Assembly: GCA_023382135.1 (NCBI GenBank)
Contig: JAMCQK010000043.1
Coordinates: 1-11,298 of the forward strand
Direction: 5' to 3'
DNA: 11,298 nt
Source of the DNA: Deinococcus sp.
GTDB lineage: Bacteria > Deinococcota > Deinococci > Deinococcales > Thermaceae
The notes beneath the pieces were generated by a model. It ran no database searches, was not told where the DNA came from, and saw only the letters and a program-made list of their open reading frames with translations. Shown in pieces: positions 7,045 through 11,298 of the stretch. Position numbers and translations under genes: made by a program. Position 1 is the stretch's first letter. Each line of letters starts with the position of its first letter.

Positions 7045-8003
7045 ACCCCACCTCTGACTTTCTGCAGCACGTAGCGGCGGCGCCTCAAGCGCACCGAATC
7101 GAAGGCTACCGCCAGCAGAATAAAAAGGCCCTGGATCGCCTGTTCCCAGTAGGCGCTGATACCCAGGAACGTGAGCGCCGTGCCGGTGATGCCAACGAGC
7201 AGCGCGCCGAGCGCAACGCCCAGGACCGTTCCCGAGCCGCCAAATATGTTCACGCCACCAACCACCACCGCCGTGATCACTACAAACTCAAAGCCTTGGC
7301 CGGTGTTGGACTGGATAGTGGAAAAGCGCGTGGCATAAAACATGGTGGCGAGGCCCACCAGTGCGCCAAGAACGACAAACACGCTGGCCTGCACAAACGG
7401 CACGCGGATTCCTGACAATCTTGCCGCTTCCGGGTTCGAGCCAACCGCGTACAGCGAGCGGCCCCAGGCGGTCGAGGAAAACAACCAAGCGGCTACCAGC
7501 AAAACGATAATCATCGCCCAGATAGGGTTTTGAATACCTAAGAAGGTTCCCAGGCCGACGCTGCGAAAATCCTGCGGAAGGGAGTAGATCCAGGCACCTT
7601 TGGTGAAGTAAATCAAGAGGCCGCGGAAAACCGACATAGTCCCAAGCGTGACGATGATGGAGTGAACTTTGAAGCGGGTGACCAGCAAACCGTTGACCAA
7701 ACCCAGCAGCGCACCCGTTCCTACCGAGATCAGCGCTACCAGCGGGATAGGTACTCCCGCCTTGCTCGCGATTGCCGCGACAGTGGAGCAGATAGACAGT
7801 GTCACGCCAATTGAGATGTCGATTTGACCAGTGAGGATGACCGCCATCATGCCAACCGCAGCGATGGTGACGAACGAAATGTTTACCAGGATGTCGCTAA
7901 AGTTACCAAGCGAGAAAAAGTTTCCGGCAGCCAGAGCAAGCACCACCAACAGCGCGGCCAAAAAACCGGCTATGGAGTATTGGCGTCCACGGTCAACGTA
8001 CAT
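7041..8003 (-). CDS. rhaP: Rhamnose ABC transporter permease (RhaP-like)
   Basis: A 320-aa inner-membrane permease, paralogue of the following gene. Its landmarks are LTGQIDISIG (57-66), VTLGTMSVFRGLLIYFTKGA (118-137), the ATPase-contact motif LYAVGSNPEAARLSGI (184-199) and VVVGGVNIFGGSGTVLG (246-262). A basic RLRRRR patch follows the last hydrophobic segment near the C-terminus. The start is taken at ATG 8003, which overlaps the rhaT stop by 11 bp and has AGGGG 7 nt upstream. A TTG two codons earlier (8009) is possible but less likely. Translation is coupled to rhaT upstream and to rhaQ downstream by GTGA. Rhamnose specificity is inferred from the cluster, since the family also carries ribose, xylose, arabinose and autoinducer-2. 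Confidence 0.9.
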   Translation of the reverse strand: MYVDRGRQYSIAGFLAALLVVLALAAGNFFSLGNFSDILVNISFVTIAAVGMMAVILTGQIDISIGVTLSICSTVAAIASKAGVPIPLVALISVGTGALLGLVNGLLVTRFKVHSIIVTLGTMSVFRGLLIYFTKGAWIYSLPQDFRSVGLGTFLGIQNPIWAMIIVLLVAAWLFSSTAWGRSLYAVGSNPEAARLSGIRVPFVQASVFVVLGALVGLATMFYATRFSTIQSNTGQGFEFVVITAVVVGGVNIFGGSGTVLGVALGALLVGITGTALTFLGISAYWEQAIQGLFILLAVAFDSVRLRRRRYVLQKVRGGV

Positions 8004-9501
8004 GCGCAATCCCCTGGGCCTCGAGGCCGGTTGCCTTTGCCATCGCTTGCTCGGGTGAAGCCCCCCGCGGAAGCTCGGCCACCAGGTGTCCGCGGTGCAT
8101 TACCAGCAACCGGTCAGCCATCCCGAGCACTTCGGGCAGGTCGGATGAAATCATCAATATTCCAACTCCTAGCTCGTTCACCAAGCGGTCCATCAGTTGG
8201 TGAATTTCGGCTTTTGCGCCCACGTCTACGCCTTGAGTTGGTTCGTCGAGAATCAGGACTTTGGGATTCGAAGCCAACCATTTTCCCAAGACAACTTTCT
8301 GCTGGTTCCCGCCGGAAAGACTTGCAACGGGAAGCTCCGATCTGGGCGGACGCACTTGCAGGGCCTGGATAAACCGGTCGGTAATGCTTGCTTCCTGCTT
8401 CTCGTCGAGAAAGCCGCCCTTGTGCAGGTTGTGCAGCACAGCCAGTGTCATGTTGGCGCGCACCGGCATAGCCAAGATGGCCCCTTGCCGGCTTCGGTCT
8501 TCAGGCAACAGCGCGACGCCGGATTGAACGGCTTCCCAAGGTTTGGAAGAAAGCGGCTTTCCCTCGAGCAAGACAGTACCAGAGTCATAGCGGTCGATGC
8601 CGAAAATGGCGCGAACTATCTCCGAGCGTCCAGAGCCGACCAAGCCGGCTAGTCCCACGATCTCGCCTTCGCGCAGGCTAAAGCTAACGTTTTCAAAAAC
8701 GCCGATGCGCGTTAGGTTGCCGACCTCGAGCAAAACCTTTCCTGGAGCACGGATGTTACGTGGATACAGGTTGGTCAGCTCGCGGCCCACCATTCGTTGG
8801 ATCAGCCAGTTCTGGTTGACATTGGCGACTCTTTCGCTTCCCACCCTTTCGCCGTCACGCAGAACAGTGACGCGGTCGGTCACGCGGAAGATTTCATCCA
8901 GCCGGTGGGAAATGTAAATGATGGCCACACCCTGAGAACGCATAGTTCTGATGATTCCGAAGAGACGTTCAACGTCATCGGAGGTGAGCGCGGCGGTGGC
9001 CTCGTCCATCACAAGAATGCGGGCCTTTTGGGAAAGCGCCTTGGCAATTTCGACCAGTTGCGCATAAGCCTTGCCTAAATCGCCAAGCCGGGCAGATAAG
9101 GGGATATCTACACCAAGCCGCTTGAAAACTGCTTCGGCTTCCTTCTTCATGGCACCCCAATCCAACAAGCCAAACCTGCGGCGCGGCTGGCGGCCCATGA
9201 ACAGATTTTCTAAAACCGAAAGATCGGGATAAAGGCTGGTTTCCTGGTAGATGGTAACAACTCCCAATGCCTGGGCTTGGCGCGGATTGGCAATGGTTAC
9301 TTCCTGGCCTTCTATTTTGATGGTGCCGCTATCGGGCGTGTACGCGCCGGAAAGAATTTTAATCAGGGTGCTTTTGCCCGCGCCGTTTTCGCCCACCAGC
9401 GCATGCACTTCCCCGGCTTCGATGTCGAAGTCTACGTTCTTCAACGCCTGCACGCCGCCGAAGTGTTTTTGGATACCGGTCATTTCGAGCAGGCTAGCCA
9501 C
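7993..9501 (-). CDS. rhaT: Rhamnose ABC transporter, tandem-domain ATPase
   Basis: A 502-aa cytoplasmic ATPase with two fused ABC domains, as in RbsA/XylG/MglA. Domain 1 has Walker A GENGAGKST (37-45), Walker B ILVMDEATAALT (162-173) and switch His199. Its LSGGQ position is replaced by LGKAYAQ (142-148), more degenerate than the usual LSxxQQ of this class. Domain 2 (about 255-490) has the family's non-canonical Walker A GLVGSGRSE (286-294), an intact signature LSGGNQQKV (395-403), Walker B VLILDEPTQGVD (415-426), and SSD in place of the switch His (452-454). Asymmetric ATP sites are normal for these importers. The start is GTG 9501, overlapping the rhaR stop by 8 bp, chosen because GGAGG lies 6 nt upstream; an internal ATG (9483) lacks this. 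The name RhaT follows rhizobial usage and is unrelated to the E. coli rhamnose-proton symporter RhaT. Confidence 0.93.
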   Translation of the reverse strand: MASLLEMTGIQKHFGGVQALKNVDFDIEAGEVHALVGENGAGKSTLIKILSGAYTPDSGTIKIEGQEVTIANPRQAQALGVVTIYQETSLYPDLSVLENLFMGRQPRRRFGLLDWGAMKKEAEAVFKRLGVDIPLSARLGDLGKAYAQLVEIAKALSQKARILVMDEATAALTSDDVERLFGIIRTMRSQGVAIIYISHRLDEIFRVTDRVTVLRDGERVGSERVANVNQNWLIQRMVGRELTNLYPRNIRAPGKVLLEVGNLTRIGVFENVSFSLREGEIVGLAGLVGSGRSEIVRAIFGIDRYDSGTVLLEGKPLSSKPWEAVQSGVALLPEDRSRQGAILAMPVRANMTLAVLHNLHKGGFLDEKQEASITDRFIQALQVRPPRSELPVASLSGGNQQKVVLGKWLASNPKVLILDEPTQGVDVGAKAEIHQLMDRLVNELGVGILMISSDLPEVLGMADRLLVMHRGHLVAELPRGASPEQAMAKATGLEAQGIAHVR

Positions 9502-10270
9502 TGGCTACCTCCACCGAGGCCCCGGCGGCCTCGAGGCCGTCCCTTATGTCAACCGGTGGATTGGCATCCGAAATTAGCAGGTTGGCGCCTGAAAGCGGAG
9601 CAAAACTGTGTAACGCCGTCTGCCCGAACTTTGACTTGTCTACGAGCGCCACCCGTTGCGACGCCGCCGCCAACAACAGCCGCTTTACCGCCACTTCAGG
9701 CAGATGGGGATCCGTAAATCCGGCATTTGCGCTCACGCCTTTGGCCGAAAAGAAAACCTTATCCACGTGAATCCCTTGCAGGTTGGCTTCGGTGACGGGC
9801 CCGGTAAGCGAACCCGCCACCACACGGTGGCTTCCGCCCAGTACCAACACCTGCGTGCGCGAGTCGGCAAGCGCTTGGGCAACCAGAAGGCTGTTAGTCA
9901 CCACGCTGATTTCGCGCCCGTTCAGCTGCCGCGCTAAAAACACCGATGTGGTGGAAGCGTCAATCGCGACGGTGTCGCCGTCGAAAACCAGCTCCAGGGC
10001 TTTGCGGGCAATTCTTTCTTTGGCTTCGGTGTTCTCGCTCAGGCGTTTCACAAAACCCTGCTCCTGGCCCGACTTCTCGACCAGTTGTGCGCCGCCAAAC
10101 ACGCGTTCGACTACTCCGCGCAAAGCCAGGACCTCGAGGTCGCGCCTGATAGTCATCTCGGAAACGGCAAGGGCATTCGCCAAAGCTTTGACGGAAGCAA
10201 AGCGCCGCTTCTGCAAAAGAGCATGAATCTCTTCTTGTCGTTGGCTGGGAATCAGGGTGGTCTCGGTCAT
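9494..10270 (-). CDS. rhaR: DeoR-family transcriptional regulator of the rhamnose operon
   Basis: A 258-aa regulator. Residues 13-60 are the DeoR winged helix-turn-helix: ASVKALANALAVSEMTIRRDL (25-45), the RRDL recognition helix, and ERVFGGA (55-61). Residues about 75-250 are the DeoRC sugar-phosphate sensor, with DGDTVAIDASTTS (97-109), VVTNSLLV (123-130), VLGG (143-146) and DKSKFGQ (211-217). DeoR proteins usually repress and release DNA on binding a phosphorylated sugar; here rhamnulose-1-phosphate is the likely effector (inferred). It is the first gene of the operon, so autoregulation is expected. It is unlike the AraC-type RhaR/RhaS of E. coli; the equivalent is the DeoR-type RhaR of rhizobia. 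The ribosome-binding site before ATG 10270 is weak (GCGAG), consistent with low expression. The C-terminal codons supply the rhaT Shine-Dalgarno sequence. Confidence 0.92.
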   Translation of the reverse strand: MTETTLIPSQRQEEIHALLQKRRFASVKALANALAVSEMTIRRDLEVLALRGVVERVFGGAQLVEKSGQEQGFVKRLSENTEAKERIARKALELVFDGDTVAIDASTTSVFLARQLNGREISVVTNSLLVAQALADSRTQVLVLGGSHRVVAGSLTGPVTEANLQGIHVDKVFFSAKGVSANAGFTDPHLPEVAVKRLLLAAASQRVALVDKSKFGQTALHSFAPLSGANLLISDANPPVDIRDGLEAAGASVEVASG

Positions 10271-10322
10271 AGAACTCTCGCCGCTTTGTACTTCGACTGT
10301 GATTACCTAGGTTGGTCTAACA

Positions 10323-10350
10323 AACTAAAACATAAAAGCACATAAAAGCG
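10323..10350 (-). promoter_or_regulatory. Phased A/T-rich direct repeats upstream of rhaR (candidate RhaR operator/promoter)
   Basis: On the plus strand CATAAAAGC occurs at 10331-10339 and again at 10341-10349, exactly one helical turn apart, with a related CTAAAACA just downstream (10325-10332). On the transcribed strand this reads as repeated CTTTTATG boxes 53-80 bp before the rhaR ATG. DeoR regulators often use such T-rich direct repeats. A TTGCGC with 17-nt spacing to TTTTAG overlaps the repeats and could be a weak sigma-70 promoter, but neither hexamer is good. The operator call is an inference from position and pattern. Confidence 0.5.
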
Positions 10351-10371
10351 CAAGACCCCCTTCAAGCCGGT

Positions 10372-10384
10372 ACTTGGACCAAGT
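10372..10384. promoter_or_regulatory. 13-bp perfect inverted repeat ACTTGG-A-CCAAGT (candidate operator)
   Basis: A perfect 6+1+6 palindrome about 102-114 bp upstream of the rhaR start and 22 bp beyond the A/T-rich direct repeats. Position and symmetry suit a dimeric regulator (activator, or second operator for looping). The protein is unknown: RhaR itself may prefer the direct repeats, so a second regulator is possible. Confidence 0.35.
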
Positions 10385-10399
10385 CTGGACAGTTGCCAA

Positions 10400-10827
10400 A
10401 TGGGCGTCAGACCACGCAGAAACTTGGCTACAACCTTCACGCCACCGGTTTTGTCCAGTTCTCAAAGATCCCAGTCCAGAGGGGAGGCTGGCTGGGTGCG
10501 GGTTTGTACAAGAGAACTTTTGAGCTAACTGCTGCTCACCCGTGCTCCGCTTTATTCTCAGATACCCGACAACCAGCAGAAACCTGTGGGAACAAGTTAA
10601 TTACGGCCATTGCTTTGGCCTGAAAGCTGCACCAGGCAGGGCCGACTAACACCCGCTTACCAGACCGGGCTAAGCACCGGAAACCAGGCGGCCATCCTAC
10701 GGCCGTTACCATCGGCTGCATCCATCCTTCAACCCATACGGCCCCCTTAGAACATGGGATCAGGGTTGGATATTTACCGAGGCGCTTCACGGCATTTTGC
10801 GCAGCATGGAGTACAAAAAATGTCAAT
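10400..10827 (-). ncRNA. Orphan structured RNA candidate, HEARO / IscB omega-RNA-like (tentative); no gene in this stretch
   Basis: No reading frame here has family similarity, a good start or operon context. The minus strand is densely self-complementary. Perfect stems (plus coordinates): 10730-10735 with 10763-10768 (CAACCC/GGGTTG); 10701-10706 with 10738-10743 (GGCCGT/ACGGCC), interlocked with the first stem as a pseudoknot; 10640-10644 with 10689-10693, enclosing 10655-10659 with 10671-10675; 10618-10622 with 10633-10637, which competes with 10605-10609/10616-10620; and 10532-10536 with 10575-10579. The segments at about 10724-10756 (TTCTAAGGGG, TATGGGTTGAAGG) and 10564-10587 (AGGTTTCTGCTGGTTGTCGG) remind me of the HEARO class, the guide RNA of IscB. 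That resemblance is from memory. No IscB or HNH gene adjoins it. The core is about 10520-10770; the rest of the interval, including 10400-10520, shows only short inverted repeats. A consensus TTGACA at 10821-10826 could be its -35, but no good -10 follows. Confidence 0.4.
10456..10519. repeat. Inverted repeat AGTTCTC/GAGAACT with inner CCCAG/CTGGG arms
   Basis: A 7-bp inverted repeat, AGTTCTC near 10457 and GAGAACT near 10513, brackets a second small inverted repeat (CCCAG/CTGGG). It lies between the candidate structured RNA and the rha regulatory region and may form the edge of the element. No U-tract clearly makes it a terminator. The assignment is weak. Confidence 0.25.
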
Positions 10828-11298
10828 GGGCTGTCCCAGATAAGACTACTCTGGAGACAGTCAGATGCCATACAGAAAGACAAAGCTAAGCAGCCGGAAA
10901 TCATAAACGTTGAAGGAGTTGTTTGTTGGAGAAGTTGCAGCCAGAACCGCGGCTGGGTTGTCGGGCGTGAACAACGATACAGCACCGCCTTTCTACCGTA
11001 AGATCCGCTTGGACATTGCGGTGAAACTGGCATAGCCTTTCCCCTTCGACGGCGAGGTGGTGGTAGATGAGCCGTATTTTGGTGGCACCCAAAGAGCGTG
11101 CGGGGCCGGGGTGCTGGGGGGAAGTTCCCGCGTCCAGGACTCTCAAACGCGGGGGTGGGTCTATACGGTAGTGATTCCGAATCTGTAATCAGGAACCTTG
11201 TTGCCGATCATTTGAAAAAAGTGATACCTGAATCTTAGGGTAAAGCGGGATAAGCGCACTTGCCGCAAGAAAAGTCGGTGGAATCCCAGATATAGCGT
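10828..11298 (+). mobile_element. Remnant of an IS1595-family (IS1016-like) insertion sequence, right part beyond window
   Basis: The likely left end begins at GGGCTGTCCCAGA (10828-10840), 37 bp before the transposase start codon, which fits the short leader of these elements. The right end is outside the window, so terminal repeats and target duplication cannot be checked. The element adjoins the structured-RNA candidate without any gene between. The boundary is inferred from position and from remembered family ends, not from a visible inverted-repeat pair. Confidence 0.5.
10865..11298 (+). pseudogene. IS1595-family transposase, degraded (stops, frameshift, internal deletion)
   Basis: Read from ATG 10865, the conceptual product runs MPYRKTKLSSRKS, then ELFVGEVAARTAAGLSGVNNDTA, PFDGEVVVDEPYFGG with the first catalytic Asp at 11066-11068, and WVYTVVIPNL..GTLLPII. 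This is the order found in IS1016-like DDE transposases. In-frame stops occur at 10904, 11033, 11186 and 11213. At the A6 run 11215-11220 the frame slips (KVIPES resumes in another frame and ends at TAG 11236). Only about 5 codons later KRTCRK and then VGGIPDIA match the C-terminal region, so about 50 codons holding the second catalytic Asp appear deleted, with further small shifts. The gene cannot be active. Its decay indicates an old insertion. The family identification is by eye from conserved blocks. Confidence 0.8.

Noticed and set aside
8004..8009. TTG start of rhaP at 8009
   Set aside because: ATG 8003 two codons later is in frame with AGGGG at suitable spacing; the difference is only two residues.
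10393..10623. 76-codon plus-strand open frame right of the operon
   Set aside because: No good ribosome-binding site, no family resemblance, and it crosses the inverted repeats and the 3' part of the RNA candidate.
10400..10827. Group II intron fragment (GGCCGTATG segment recalls domain V flanks)
   Set aside because: No GNRA-capped domain V hairpin with the catalytic triad and no reverse-transcriptase remnants were seen.
10536..11033. 165-codon minus-strand open frame
   Set aside because: It starts inside the transposase remnant, has no recognisable domain, and overlaps dense complementary arms better explained as structured RNA.
1..11298. CRISPR array, tRNA or rRNA genes
   Set aside because: No regularly spaced repeats of 20 bp or more, no cloverleaf and no conserved rRNA segments were found by eye.

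Overview
This window is almost entirely one minus-strand gene cluster for uptake and catabolism of L-rhamnose. It is flanked on the right by about 900 bp of non-coding and decayed mobile-element sequence. The transporter-associated binding protein has a cleavable signal peptide without a lipobox Cys, which suits a diderm with a periplasm. Base composition is moderately GC-rich, and the palindrome CTCGAG is over-represented. A Deinococcota/Thermales-like bacterium is my best guess for the host, held weakly; Chloroflexota is an alternative.

Layout in transcription order (right to left): a candidate operator/promoter region (about 10271-10400); rhaR, a DeoR-family regulator; rhaT, the two-domain ABC ATPase; rhaP and rhaQ, the two permeases; rhaS, the periplasmic binding protein; an ASRT-family protein (homologue of the Anabaena sensory rhodopsin transducer); rhaI, L-rhamnose isomerase; rhaD (also called rhaEW), a fused rhamnulose-1-phosphate aldolase and short-chain dehydrogenase; and rhaB, rhamnulokinase, which runs off the left edge after 395 codons. 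Neighbours overlap by 4-11 bp or sit 15-24 bp apart, except for 93 bp before rhaS and 88 bp after it. Both of those gaps carry inverted repeats. A single autoregulated operon is the simplest reading.

How the genes work together: RhaS captures rhamnose, RhaPQ/RhaT import it, RhaI makes L-rhamnulose, RhaB phosphorylates it, and the aldolase half of RhaD splits rhamnulose-1-phosphate into DHAP and L-lactaldehyde. The dehydrogenase half then probably oxidises lactaldehyde to lactate. RhaR probably senses a phosphorylated intermediate. No rhamnose mutarotase or rhamnosidase is in the window.

Right of the operon, 10400-10827 has no convincing gene but is dense in nested and interlocked complementarity on the minus strand, including a pseudoknot geometry. 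It resembles, from memory, the HEARO/IscB omega-RNA class, with no IscB gene beside it. From about 10828 to the right edge lies a broken IS1595-family (IS1016-like) transposase with in-frame stops, a frameshift and an internal deletion.

The observations most worth checking are the orphan structured RNA, the ASRT protein with a basic tail embedded in a rhamnose operon, and three exact copies of the 12-bp palindrome GGCCTCGAGGCC.
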